Shown: positions 37,935 to 46,102 of the stretch, piece after piece | How positions within the stretch are numbered: position 1 is the first letter of the stretch | How the letters are laid out: every line of letters begins with the position of its first letter | Assembly: GCA_910588035.1 (NCBI GenBank) | Contig: CAJUPY010000011.1 | Span: 9,315-73,314, forward strand | Direction of reading: 5' to 3' | DNA: 64,000 nt | Origin: an uncultured Muribaculaceae bacterium | GTDB lineage: Bacteria; Bacteroidota; Bacteroidia; Bacteroidales; Muribaculaceae | Position numbers and translations under genes: made by a program | The notes under the pieces: generated by a model | What the model was told of the DNA's origin: nothing | Databases searched by the model: none | Seen by the model: the letters and a program-made list of their open reading frames with translations, nothing else

Positions 37935-38960
37935 TCACTTCGCCATAGCCCGGGCAACAGCCTCGCGAAGCTCGTCACCTTGCTTGTTGCGGCTTACGAT
38001 GGTTCCGTCGGGTCCGAAAAGAATTATGCACGGAATACCCGAGATGCCGTAGATATCGGTCGGAACTGTCTGTGCGTTTATGATCTGCTTCCACGGCAGT
38101 TCGTGAACCTTGATAGCTTCGAGTGTATTCTCAGGTTCATCCCAGACAGCGACACCGAGCACATCAAGACCCTTCGGGCCATATTCATTATAGATATCCT
38201 TTATTGTGGCAGTCTCACGTATGCACGGGCCACACCAGCTCGCCCAGAAATCGACGAGAGTGTATTTTCCCTTGCCGACGTAGTCGCTCAGACGATAGGT
38301 CGTGTCGTTATAGACCACATCGAAGTCTTTGAACATCTTGCCCTCGCTCGTCTCGGCCCGTTTGATCAATGCATCACGGAGTTTCTGAATGCGCACCGAC
38401 TTGCCGAGTTCGGGATTGGCCTTGAGTGCCGCTTCAAGCTGGTCGGCATCCATCTCATAGGCTTGCTGAAGGAAGACATAGTAACCGACCGGGTTATCTC
38501 CGTTGGCGGCAAGATATTTCTCATTCAACTCTTCTGAACGCTTTTCAAAATCGCCCATCTGTGCCTCCTGGAGCGAATCGGGAAGCGCACGGAACTCCTC
38601 GACAATGGCATCGAGTTCGCCGTAATACTGATTCAGCCGGCCGTTCAGCTCTCCACCCTTGACCTCCGGACCGCCGACAGTGATCGAGTCGGCTTCAAGA
38701 ATGAATGAACCGCGTCGCGCCCCGTTGACTATAAGACGTGCGAGCACAGGCTTATCAATCTTTCCGTTGAAGACCACGCGGCCGTTTTCAACAACGACGC
38801 TGTCAATTTTGTCACTTGTGTCATAGTCGATGATGTAGGCATACTGACCGTTGTCAGAGTCTGACAGTTCGGCCGTGACCACATAGTTTCGATCGGTCTG
38901 CTTGTTTCCGCAGGCTGTGAGTGCGAGCAGTGCCGCTGAAAAAATAATTTGTTTCTTCAT
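37935..38960 (-). CDS. TlpA/ResA-type thiol-disulfide oxidoreductase lipoprotein with DUF4369-like N-terminus
   Basis: This 341-aa lipoprotein (lipobox ALTACGN, Cys17) has an N-terminal beta domain typical of Bacteroidetes DUF4369 proteins (about 24-110; KIDSVVVENGRVVFNGKIDKP), a helical linker (about 115-200), and a C-terminal thioredoxin fold (about 210-341) with active site FWASWCGPCIRET and the cis-Pro segment GISGIPCIILF. It likely reduces disulfides in the periplasm or outer-membrane face. A Cys follows the cis-Pro (IPC), unusual compared with the common IPT or IPH and worth noting for redox properties. Monocistronic, with a terminator downstream. Confidence 0.88.
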   Translation of the reverse strand: MKKQIIFSAALLALTACGNKQTDRNYVVTAELSDSDNGQYAYIIDYDTSDKIDSVVVENGRVVFNGKIDKPVLARLIVNGARRGSFILEADSITVGGPEVKGGELNGRLNQYYGELDAIVEEFRALPDSLQEAQMGDFEKRSEELNEKYLAANGDNPVGYYVFLQQAYEMDADQLEAALKANPELGKSVRIQKLRDALIKRAETSEGKMFKDFDVVYNDTTYRLSDYVGKGKYTLVDFWASWCGPCIRETATIKDIYNEYGPKGLDVLGVAVWDEPENTLEAIKVHELPWKQIINAQTVPTDIYGISGIPCIILFGPDGTIVSRNKQGDELREAVARAMAK

Positions 38961-38993
38961 TTTTGTATGATATTTAAAGATTATGCAGAATCA

Positions 38994-40430
38994 TCATAAG
39001 ATAGGTGCCAGCAGACGCATAAGCGACTCCTTGATTCGCCTAACGCGTGATCGTCCGGCCCATTTGTCGGGGAAAATACGGGTGGCATTTCTGAGTGCCT
39101 CATGAAACCGGTTGGCCATCTCCTCATTGAAAGCCGCTGAATATATGAACAGGTTCACCTCGAAGTTATGTTCAAAACTCCTGAAATCAAAGTTTGTCGA
39201 TCCGATCGTCACCATCTCATCATCGACAATCATTGTCTTGCTGTGAAGCATGCCGGGCTCATAAAAGTAGATTTTTATTCCGGCACGGAGACACTCGGCG
39301 ACATAACTCGACGATGCATAGGTCAGCACAGCCGAATCGCTCCGCCGCGGAACCATTATGCGGACGTCAACACCTCCGAGTGCCGATGACTGAAGCATGC
39401 TGAGCAGGCCTTCAGTCGGCAGAAAATAGGGTGTCTCGATATATATGCGCCTGCGTGCCCGCCCTATAGCCCTGAGAAAAAGAAGCTCTATGTTGGCCCA
39501 CTGGCTCGTCGGCCCGCTGGTGACCACCTGCATGGTAAGCTCTCCCCCCTCCGACGTCAACGGCTGTTCATCAAACAATGCGTCGAAATCGTCGCCCATG
39601 AATCCCCAGTCGGTGACAAACGAACTTTCAATCGATCTGACAACCGAACCCGAAACTCTCACATGAATGTCGCGCCACGAATCAAACTCACGGCCCCCGT
39701 CAACATAGCGGTCTGCGATATTCATGCCTCCGACATAGCCATACGCTCCGTCGATCACACACTGCTTGCGGTGATTGCGCCAGTTGATGCGCACTCCGAA
39801 TCCGGGGAACCTTACGGGTATGAACGGCTTGACCACCACTCCCGCTGACTCCATTGACTTGAAAAATTTCTTGCCCGTGCCGACCGATCCGACCGGATCA
39901 TAGATGAGATAGACCTTGACTCCGCGGGACGATGCCCCGATCAACGCCTGCTGAAGACGCCGTCCGACCTCGTCGTTTTCAATGATATAAAACTGAATGT
40001 AGACGTAGCGCGTAGCCCCCTCTATGTCTTTTATCAACGCATCAAACATTTCACGTCCATTGTCATAGACCGTCGCTCCATTGCCGGTGTGAATTCCGTT
40101 GCCTGTCAATGTGCCGGCCACCTTGATCAACTGACGCGATTCGTCGGCCAACGGAATTGACGCTGAATTGGGCCATACCGCCTTCTCGCGACGCCTCAAC
40201 TTCCGTTTCATCGACCTGCTTAAGGCCGCACGCTTGCTCTTCACATCGCGGCCGAAAATGAAATACAGCATGAGTCCGAACACCGGCACAACAGTCAACA
40301 CCGTCAACCAGGCCAGTGACCTTACCGGATTACGGTTCTCCGAGATGACCACACACGCTGTCACTACGGTGATAACAAACAATGTCAGACCGCACAACCA
40401 CGATACCAATGCCAGATAGTCATTTTCCAT
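38994..40430 (-). CDS. cls: Cardiolipin synthase
   Basis: Joins two phosphatidylglycerols (or a related pair) to make cardiolipin at the inner membrane. From ATG 40430 (478 aa): two N-terminal membrane spans (about 5-55), then two phospholipase D domains with HxKx4D motifs HRKQCVIDGAYGYVGG and HSKTMIVDDEMVTIGS, both followed by the expected Gly/Asn blocks (GGMNIADRY, STNFDFRSFE). Length is normal for bacterial Cls. A TTG two codons upstream is less likely as start. Its start region faces the AraC regulator gene, so the two are divergent. Confidence 0.94.
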   Translation of the reverse strand: MENDYLALVSWLCGLTLFVITVVTACVVISENRNPVRSLAWLTVLTVVPVFGLMLYFIFGRDVKSKRAALSRSMKRKLRRREKAVWPNSASIPLADESRQLIKVAGTLTGNGIHTGNGATVYDNGREMFDALIKDIEGATRYVYIQFYIIENDEVGRRLQQALIGASSRGVKVYLIYDPVGSVGTGKKFFKSMESAGVVVKPFIPVRFPGFGVRINWRNHRKQCVIDGAYGYVGGMNIADRYVDGGREFDSWRDIHVRVSGSVVRSIESSFVTDWGFMGDDFDALFDEQPLTSEGGELTMQVVTSGPTSQWANIELLFLRAIGRARRRIYIETPYFLPTEGLLSMLQSSALGGVDVRIMVPRRSDSAVLTYASSSYVAECLRAGIKIYFYEPGMLHSKTMIVDDEMVTIGSTNFDFRSFEHNFEVNLFIYSAAFNEEMANRFHEALRNATRIFPDKWAGRSRVRRIKESLMRLLAPIL

Positions 40431-40593
40431 ATTCAACCGCTAATTTAGCAACTTTAATTGACAAATACGCTATCGTGCAATAAAAAACTATTGACATTTC
40501 GTCAATTACAGATTGATATTACATAAATTTTACCCCTCCGAAACCATAACTTGATTTTTTGACGCAAAATTAGTCAATATGACAACTTTTAAA

Positions 40594-40624
40594 TTTGTAA
40601 AGTCGCTCCATTTCGCTACATTTG
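40594..40624 (+). promoter_or_regulatory. Promoter of the 7-TM AraC regulator
   Basis: TTTG (40594-40597), 19 bp, TACATTTG (40617-40624): an exact match to the Bacteroidetes -33/-7 pair at ideal spacing. Upstream lie two TTGAC/GTCAA inverted repeats (40491-40505 and 40559-40577), candidate operators. Confidence 0.72.
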
Positions 40625-40652
40625 ACATTTCTAACTTTAAAATTGGAATCAT

Positions 40653-41882
40653 TTGGAACCTCGAGAAGCAACAGAACTTCTGCACACTCTAATCGCCATG
40701 CTGTCAATTTTGTGTATCGGCGGTTCCATCATCATATTCCTTAGAGCCGACGGCATACGTTCGAAAAAATGGCTTGCCATGTCAATGTTGCTGTGGGGCA
40801 CTGTCTACCTCTACCGCACAGTCCAGGACATAACAGACGGACTCCATGTCGTCAACTTCACACGACACATTGTTCTTGATCCGACTTTTCTTCTGATAGG
40901 CAATTTCTTCATAATGATTCTGCTGCCATACCCTATCGAAGTTCTCAGACCCGGTTGGCTCAATCTTAAAAGAACGATGTTGATTTTTGCCCCCTATCTC
41001 GCCATTGTGGCTATATATTTCGTCGGATCGGCTATCTGCGGCAGACCGCCGGCCTCAATCAGGACAATCGACGAATTCACCGCCAACATAACCGATTTCA
41101 CAATCTGGTACAGAATAGTGTTTCTTATCTCAACCTTGATATATCTGACGGTCATCATGGTATTCATTTTAAGATATGAGAAATCATACAAAGACTGGTG
41201 CCAGAACAATTTCGGAACCATGAAAAATTTTGAGATAACATGGCTGATCAGCTATGCGGCGTTCATTGCTCTGATCGGAACAGCATATGCCTGGATTGCC
41301 GTCACCGGAAGCATGACAGCGTCTATAATTCACAAAATCTTGGTATTAGGCTTTTTCTGCATAGCCCTCTACAACGGACTGTTTCATTCAAACCCCTATT
41401 CCGAAGGCTTCTTCAAGTTCACTCTCGACGAGAAAAAAGCACGCGACGAAGCATTCGCAGAAGAAGAGACCATACTTTCCACACTGACCTCTGTCGAAAA
41501 AATAAGCCAGAAACTGCCCGACAACGACTCGTTCTCATGCCGGCTGGCCGAATACAAACATCTGGTAGAAGAGTGGCTCATCACCGAGAAACCATTTTTG
41601 CGTTCCGACTTCAAACTCATCGATGTCAGAGAACTATTGCCTCTCAACCGCAGCTATCTCTCACGTATCTTCAACGAAGGGTTCGGCGACAGCTTCAGCA
41701 ATGTCATAAAGCATCTGAGAATTGAAGAAGCTGAACGGCTCCTGACTGAAAGGCCAGACCTTCCTGTAAACAAAATTGCCGAGATGACCGGTTTCTCAAA
41801 CGCGTCTGTGTTTCACCGCACTTTCTGCGCTACTCACAGTGGAATCACGCCAAACTCATTCAAAAAAAAGATGTCATCCTGA
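40653..41882 (+). CDS. Membrane-bound AraC-type regulator (7-TM sensor plus HTH)
   Basis: Residues 1-240 contain about seven membrane spans (near 14-31, 39-56, 77-93, 107-127, 147-170, 190-212, 217-238); 300-409 form an AraC HTH pair (VRELLPLNRSYLSRIFNEGF; VNKIAEMTGFSNASVFHRTF; ITPNSFKKKM). A membrane signal is thus probably transmitted directly to DNA without phosphorelay (inference). The start is TTG 40653, 28 nt after an excellent -7 box; the alternative ATG 40698 would cut into the first span. Divergent from cls. The small RNA just downstream has an AraC-like operator pattern and is a candidate target. Confidence 0.85.
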   Translation: MEPREATELLHTLIAMLSILCIGGSIIIFLRADGIRSKKWLAMSMLLWGTVYLYRTVQDITDGLHVVNFTRHIVLDPTFLLIGNFFIMILLPYPIEVLRPGWLNLKRTMLIFAPYLAIVAIYFVGSAICGRPPASIRTIDEFTANITDFTIWYRIVFLISTLIYLTVIMVFILRYEKSYKDWCQNNFGTMKNFEITWLISYAAFIALIGTAYAWIAVTGSMTASIIHKILVLGFFCIALYNGLFHSNPYSEGFFKFTLDEKKARDEAFAEEETILSTLTSVEKISQKLPDNDSFSCRLAEYKHLVEEWLITEKPFLRSDFKLIDVRELLPLNRSYLSRIFNEGFGDSFSNVIKHLRIEEAERLLTERPDLPVNKIAEMTGFSNASVFHRTFCATHSGITPNSFKKKMSS

Positions 41883-41966
41883 CAAAAATAGCTGATTTTC
41901 ACATTTTGACAATGATTTACGTTACGAAATTGACAAAACAGCTACACAGGTTCAACTACAACAACT

Positions 41967-41974
41967 TAATTTTG
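41967..41974 (+). promoter_or_regulatory. -7 box of the small RNA
   Basis: TAATTTTG matches the -7 consensus. Upstream, GTTACG (41921) and GCTACA (41941) are 20 bp apart, like the GTTACA pair of the PUL operator at 4981/5002. TACACAGGT and the stretch after the -7 box also match the PUL promoter. No -33 TTTG is present, so an activator is expected. Confidence 0.55.
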
Positions 41975-41980
41975 CATCAG

Positions 41981-42088
41981 ATTTAAATTGTCACAATTCT
42001 AATAACAAAGGCACACATTATCCCTTGTCAATCAAATTCAGGGAATTGATCGGTAAAGAAGGTTCGACAGAGACCTTCTTTATTTTTT
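41981..42088 (+). ncRNA. Probable small RNA, about 108 nt
   Basis: Between the AraC regulator and the DUF59 gene an exact -7 box is followed about 110 nt later by a rho-independent terminator: AAAGAAGGT (42055-42063) pairs with ACCTTCTTT (42073-42081), then ATTTTTT. The stretch between has no ATG and no plausible ORF. It contains a palindrome AATTGTCACAATT (41986-41998) and a second imperfect stem around 42030-42052. The terminator could alternatively belong only to the regulator gene ending at 41882, but the promoter in between argues for a separate transcript. The 5' end is estimated from the -7 position. Confidence 0.55.
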
Positions 42089-42114
42089 AGTAGCCAAATC
42101 ATCGTAAGATAAAT

Positions 42115-42144
42115 TTTGCATTGCCCCACCTATTACTATCTTTG
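42115..42144 (+). promoter_or_regulatory. Upstream promoter of the DUF59-lpxH operon
   Basis: TTTG (42115-42118), 18 bp, TATCTTTG (42137-42144). It overlaps a palindrome TGACC-TTT-GGTCA (42143-42155) and precedes a second promoter at 42188-42220. Confidence 0.45.
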
Positions 42145-42166
42145 ACCTTTGGTCATAGATACTTTT

Positions 42167-42221
42167 GCTCGGCAAATCGCAAATAAATTTGCATTTGCTC
42201 TCGACTTATTCGTATCTTTGC
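42167..42221 (+). promoter_or_regulatory. 55-bp promoter module, copy 1
   Basis: Carries TTTG (42188-42191), 21 bp, TATCTTTG (42213-42220), 23 nt before ATG 42244. The whole 55 bp recurs at 44149-44203 in opposite orientation with 53 of 55 identities, so promoter sequence and spacer are conserved as a unit. Confidence 0.75.
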
Positions 42222-42243
42222 AATCAAACAAAAAAAATGAGCG

Positions 42244-42564
42244 ATGACACCCGAAAAACGACTTGAACTTGAAGAAAAAGTCATTTCTATTCTCAGAACC
42301 GTCTTTGACCCGGAAATTCCGGTTGACATATATAGTCTCGGACTGATATACAAAATCGATATCAACGACGATGCCGACCTGACAATCGACATGACGATGA
42401 CCGCGCCTAACTGTCCCATGGCCGATTTCATCGTTGACGACGCCCGCTACAAACTCGAGTCAATCGACGGAATCAAATCAGTCACCATCAACATCGTCTT
42501 TGAACCTGAATGGACCAAAGACATGATGAGCGAGGAAGCTAAACTCGAACTCGGTTTCCTGTAA
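42244..42564 (+). CDS. DUF59/MIP18-family Fe-S assembly protein (SufT-like)
   Basis: This 106-aa cytoplasmic protein matches the MIP18/DUF59 fold used in Fe-S cluster assembly or transfer: VISILRTVFDPEIPVDIYSLGLIYKI, split over the helix and strand, and the conserved MTAPNCPMADFI with the family Cys. It is a single-domain form of usual length. It leads a two-gene unit with lpxH 37 nt downstream and has two promoters upstream. ATG 42244 was chosen; an ATG seven bases upstream is out of frame. Confidence 0.88.
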   Translation: MTPEKRLELEEKVISILRTVFDPEIPVDIYSLGLIYKIDINDDADLTIDMTMTAPNCPMADFIVDDARYKLESIDGIKSVTINIVFEPEWTKDMMSEEAKLELGFL

Positions 42565-42601
42565 AACCTTATACAGCCATAGATTTGAGCCTCGAAAAAA
42601 A

Positions 42602-43351
42602 ATGGGAAAAAAAGCCTATTTCATCAGCGACCTGCATCTCGGCGCACGATATCTCGACAGCAGTCATGAACGTCGGGTCGTAGAGTTTCTTGACTCAATC
42701 GCCGACGACGCGCAGTCGCTGTTTCTCGTTGGAGATATACTCGACTATTGGTATGAATATCGCACAGTCGTTCCACGAGGCCACGTCAGGTTTTTCGGTG
42801 CTCTCGCCCGTCTGGCCGATGCAGGCGTCAAAATCGTCTGGCTGATCGGCAACCACGACATCTGGCTGTTTGACTACCTTGAAAAAGAAATCGGCCTGAC
42901 TGTCGTTGATGGTGAAATCGTGACCGACATTCTCGGAAGCCGTTTTTACATTGCCCACGGCGATGCTGTCGGAAAGCTGAAACCATCGTTCAGATTCATC
43001 AGGGCGATGTTCAGAAACCGGTTGTGTCAGAAACTGTATGCCGCCATTCATCCCCGCTGGACTATTCCGTTTGCCCACGCCTGGTCGAGCCATAGCCGAA
43101 TGACCGGCAACGGCGACGAAACACCTTCATCTCCCGGCGACGACCAATTTGTTTTATTTGCGAAAGAATACAACCGGATCCACCCCGACAAACCTGTCGG
43201 ATATTTCATTTTCGGACACCGGCACATCGTTTTCGACTACTGCGACAACAAAAATTTCAACAGCCGGACAATTATTCTCGGTGATTGGATCACAAATTTC
43301 TCATACGGTTCTTTCGATGGTGAAAAATTCACAATCAGCAGGTTTTCGTAG
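42602..43351 (+). CDS. lpxH: UDP-2,3-diacylglucosamine diphosphatase
   Basis: Hydrolyses UDP-2,3-diacylglucosamine to lipid X in lipid A synthesis, at the inner face of the cytoplasmic membrane. The 249-aa protein has all calcineurin-fold metal motifs: SDLHLGA, GDILDYWYE, GNHD, HGD and GHRH, in the spacing of LpxH. It follows the DUF59 gene with a short gap. No signal peptide, as expected. Confidence 0.9.
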   Translation: MGKKAYFISDLHLGARYLDSSHERRVVEFLDSIADDAQSLFLVGDILDYWYEYRTVVPRGHVRFFGALARLADAGVKIVWLIGNHDIWLFDYLEKEIGLTVVDGEIVTDILGSRFYIAHGDAVGKLKPSFRFIRAMFRNRLCQKLYAAIHPRWTIPFAHAWSSHSRMTGNGDETPSSPGDDQFVLFAKEYNRIHPDKPVGYFIFGHRHIVFDYCDNKNFNSRTIILGDWITNFSYGSFDGEKFTISRFS

Positions 43352-43512
43352 CAAAATGCCACCATCTGCAACCTATTTAACATTTATTGATCTTACAAAA
43401 CTCAGTTTTGCAATCATTTAAAGCTATCGCTATCAGGCATATAACAACATAGGCCGATCAAATCGAGTTGACATTCACTTTTAAAAACATGTTATATAAC
43501 ATAACAAAAAAT

Positions 43513-43640
43513 TTTGTGGGGTAAACCAAAATAGCGACCTTTGTAACGCAAACCTAAAACAATCTTTTTTACCTTAGAAATTGTACCTATTGGAAACCAT
43601 AAAAAGGAGCTTAGTGATAAGCTCCTTTTTATATTTTTCA
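43513..43640 (+). ncRNA. Possible small RNA and/or bidirectional terminator
   Basis: This 322-nt gap between convergent lpxH and the L,D-transpeptidase gene has AAAAAGGAGCTTA paired with TAAGCTCCTTTTT (about 43601-43631), a hairpin with T runs on both strands, so it can end both genes. Upstream, TTTG (43513-43516), 19 bp, GACCTTTG (43536-43543) is a one-mismatch promoter, which would start an RNA of about 85 nt at about 43550. The sequence between has no ORF. The terminator is solid; the RNA is tentative. Confidence 0.4.
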
Positions 43641-43673
43641 CATTTAACGATTCCAATATTTTGCTAACAGAGC

Positions 43674-44141
43674 CTAAGGCTCGACCGTAACCTGAGTCCC
43701 GACTTTGACCAATTTCACAAGCTTGCGCAAATTTTCATTTGACAGACGAATACATCCCTCAGACGATGCCGTGCCGAGCAACTCGGGGAAACATGTGCCA
43801 TGAATACCGATTCCACTGTGTGGCGGAGTTTTCAATCTGAGAAAATAGGGTCCGTAAGCCCCCTTGCGCTGACCGGCCCCGTCGCCGAAGTCATGTGTCC
43901 ACGCCGACGCATCCTGAATCTGCTGAATGCTGAACGTCCCCTCAGGAGTCCTCATGTCGCCTCGCTTAACCTTGTTTCCGCGATTCTTTCCTGTCGATAC
44001 ACTACATTTCAACAACGTGTCACCACGCTCGCTGACAACACAAAGCCGCTGCGTCGACTTGTTGACTAAAACCCGGTTCCCGGCTTCGCAGATGCCCATC
44101 CCGACAACAGCCATAATGGCCATAAACAAAATCTTTTTCAT
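43674..44141 (-). CDS. L,D-transpeptidase (YkuD family), exported
   Basis: L,D-transpeptidases form 3-3 peptidoglycan cross-links or attach proteins to peptidoglycan. The 155-aa protein has a signal peptide (about 1-20), the YkuD start RVLVNKSTQRLCVVSERGD, TPEGTFSI, and the catalytic signature GIGIHGTCFP followed by SSEGCIRLS with the nucleophilic Cys. It is a single minimal catalytic domain with no LysM or PG-binding module. It is transcribed from the second copy of the 55-bp promoter module, 8 nt upstream of the ATG. Confidence 0.9.
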   Translation of the reverse strand: MKKILFMAIMAVVGMGICEAGNRVLVNKSTQRLCVVSERGDTLLKCSVSTGKNRGNKVKRGDMRTPEGTFSIQQIQDASAWTHDFGDGAGQRKGAYGPYFLRLKTPPHSGIGIHGTCFPELLGTASSEGCIRLSNENLRKLVKLVKVGTQVTVEP

Positions 44142-44148
44142 AATGTCG

Positions 44149-44203
44149 GCAAAGATACGAATAAGTCGAGGGCAAATGCAAATTTATTTGCGGTTTGCCG
44201 AGC
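44149..44203 (-). promoter_or_regulatory. 55-bp promoter module, copy 2
   Basis: Inverted copy of 42167-42221 (two mismatches). Minus-strand TATCTTTG ends just 9 nt before ATG 44141, so the transcript leader would be very short or the start leaderless. Confidence 0.72.
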
Positions 44204-44316
44204 GGGAGTATATTCGGCATAGCCACCGATAAACAAAAAATCAAATAGGGAACGGTTGCGTAAAATTTTTAATACTTAATTATAACGATCTATCGCTAAA
44301 ATAGAAAAGATTTAGC

Positions 44317-44324
44317 TATTTTTG
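44317..44324 (+). promoter_or_regulatory. -7 box of the symporter operon
   Basis: TATTTTTG matches TAnnTTTG exactly, 44 nt before ATG 44369. No -33 TTTG at standard spacing. Confidence 0.55.
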
Positions 44325-44368
44325 CATTACTAACCTCGATTATCACAACTAACCCACAATCGACTGCC

Positions 44369-46102
44369 ATGGTAAAGACCGACTACCTGATCATCATTCT
44401 CTATTTCATCGGACTACTCATTTTAGGAGCCACCTTAGGACGACGCATAAACTCTTCGAAAGAAATGTTCATTGCCGGGAAAAACTCATCGTGGTGGCTG
44501 TCGGGGCTTTCGACCTACATGTCGATTTTCTCAGCCAGCACATTCTGCGTCTGGGGTGGAGTCGCCTACCGGTCGGGAGTGGTGGCCATTGTCGTCGGTG
44601 TCATGTTAGGTTTCGCATCATTTGCCGTCGGCAGATATCTCGCCCCGAAATGGGCGAACATGGGACTCGACTCCCCGGCACAATATCTCGGCATCAGATT
44701 TGGCAAACCAACCATCAATTTTTTCACAACCGTCGGCATGTTCGGAAAAGGAATACACACCGCCGTAGCCCTCTATGCCGTCGCAATCATGGCTGTCGCA
44801 TTGATTCCGCTTCCCGAGGGTCACTTTCTGGCCGATGCAGAAACCGGCAATCTCTCAGTGACATATGCCGTAATGGTTCTCGGGATAATAACCCTTGCCT
44901 ATACGGCAACCGGAGGTTTCATCGCCGTTTTGATGACCGATGTGGTGCAGTTCGCTATTCTGATCGCCATGATCGTCATCATGGTGCCGCTGTCTTTCGA
45001 CAGCGCGGGCGGTGTCAGCAGCTTCGTCAAAAACGCGCCCCCCGAGTTTTTCAATCTATTCACAAGCGAATACTCATGGATATGGATGACCCTGTGGCTG
45101 TTTCTGAACTTTTTCTTCATCGGAGGAGAATGGGCCTTTGTTCAACGCTACATCAGCGTTCCGTCGGCCAAACAGGCCTCAAGAAGTGTCTACCTTGTCG
45201 GAGCGTTGTATCTGGTGACACCACTGATTTTCTACATTCCGACCCTTGTCTACCGCGAACTTGACTCTTCAGCCAACCCTGAGCAGGCCTACATGTTGAT
45301 GAGCCAGCTTGTTTTGCCGGCAGGAATGCTCGGAATCATGATGGCAGCAATGTTGTCTGCGACAATGAGCATGGCCTCGGGAACCTTGAACGTCTACGCC
45401 AATGTTTTCACCTACGACATCTTCAAGTCTCTCCGGCCTGAAGCCGACGACAAGACTCTGATGAGGGTCGGACGGTCGTTCACATTCGGCTACGGTCTCA
45501 TAATCACAGTCGTCGCAATTCTTATTCCTTTTCTCGGCGGTGCCGAAAAAGTCGTGGTCTCGATCCTGAACCTTGTCGTATCTCCGATATTCATTCCATC
45601 TATCTGGGGACTCTTCTCGAAAAAAATCAACCAACGTGTCGTCATCACAACAATGTGCATTACTTTCGTTACAGCGATTTTCGTAAAACTCGGCCTGATT
45701 TTCACCGACATCTCCGACGCCCACCCTCAGTTTGTCGATGCCTTCATCGGTCTCGTCTTCCCGATTGCGATGCTGTCGCTCTATGAGATCTACGCGATTA
45801 AAAGACCGGTCGACGAAGGTTACCGTAAAATTTCACAGATGTATGTCAACACGAGCAAGATAACCGTTACACCTCAGCAACGGATCAGCAACGCGAAAGC
45901 GGGTGCGATGTACTCCAGAATGGCATTCACAATTATCATGGGAACCTACGGCATTCTCGGCCTCGTTCTTCTGATTTTCGCAATTTTCAATGAAACCGAA
46001 CGCGGTGAAATGATTAAATATGGCACTGTTTTCGCCGCAATAGCCGCCGTTTCATTCTCGATCTTCCGCTTCTTCTCAAAATCTAAAAAATCAACGATAT
46101 GA
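44369..46102 (+). CDS. Sodium:solute symporter family transporter
   Basis: Sodium-coupled uptake of an organic solute across the inner membrane. The 577-aa protein has about 13-14 membrane spans, the SSS start DYLIIILYFIGLLILGA, GKNSSWWLSGLSTYMSIFSA, and the GGFIAVLMTDVVQF family block (Na+ site region). Substrate cannot be read from sequence; sialic acid, sugars and carboxylates are all transported by relatives. Its stop overlaps the next start (ATGA at 46099), coupling it to a secreted phosphoesterase, so uptake of a dephosphorylated product is a reasonable guess. Confidence 0.9.
   Translation: MVKTDYLIIILYFIGLLILGATLGRRINSSKEMFIAGKNSSWWLSGLSTYMSIFSASTFCVWGGVAYRSGVVAIVVGVMLGFASFAVGRYLAPKWANMGLDSPAQYLGIRFGKPTINFFTTVGMFGKGIHTAVALYAVAIMAVALIPLPEGHFLADAETGNLSVTYAVMVLGIITLAYTATGGFIAVLMTDVVQFAILIAMIVIMVPLSFDSAGGVSSFVKNAPPEFFNLFTSEYSWIWMTLWLFLNFFFIGGEWAFVQRYISVPSAKQASRSVYLVGALYLVTPLIFYIPTLVYRELDSSANPEQAYMLMSQLVLPAGMLGIMMAAMLSATMSMASGTLNVYANVFTYDIFKSLRPEADDKTLMRVGRSFTFGYGLIITVVAILIPFLGGAEKVVVSILNLVVSPIFIPSIWGLFSKKINQRVVITTMCITFVTAIFVKLGLIFTDISDAHPQFVDAFIGLVFPIAMLSLYEIYAIKRPVDEGYRKISQMYVNTSKITVTPQQRISNAKAGAMYSRMAFTIIMGTYGILGLVLLIFAIFNETERGEMIKYGTVFAAIAAVSFSIFRFFSKSKKSTI

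Noticed and set aside
42167..44203. The two inverted 55-bp copies as ends of an insertion sequence or genomic island
   Set aside because: The enclosed genes (DUF59, lpxH, L,D-transpeptidase) are ordinary core genes, no transposase is present, and each copy is a working-looking promoter.
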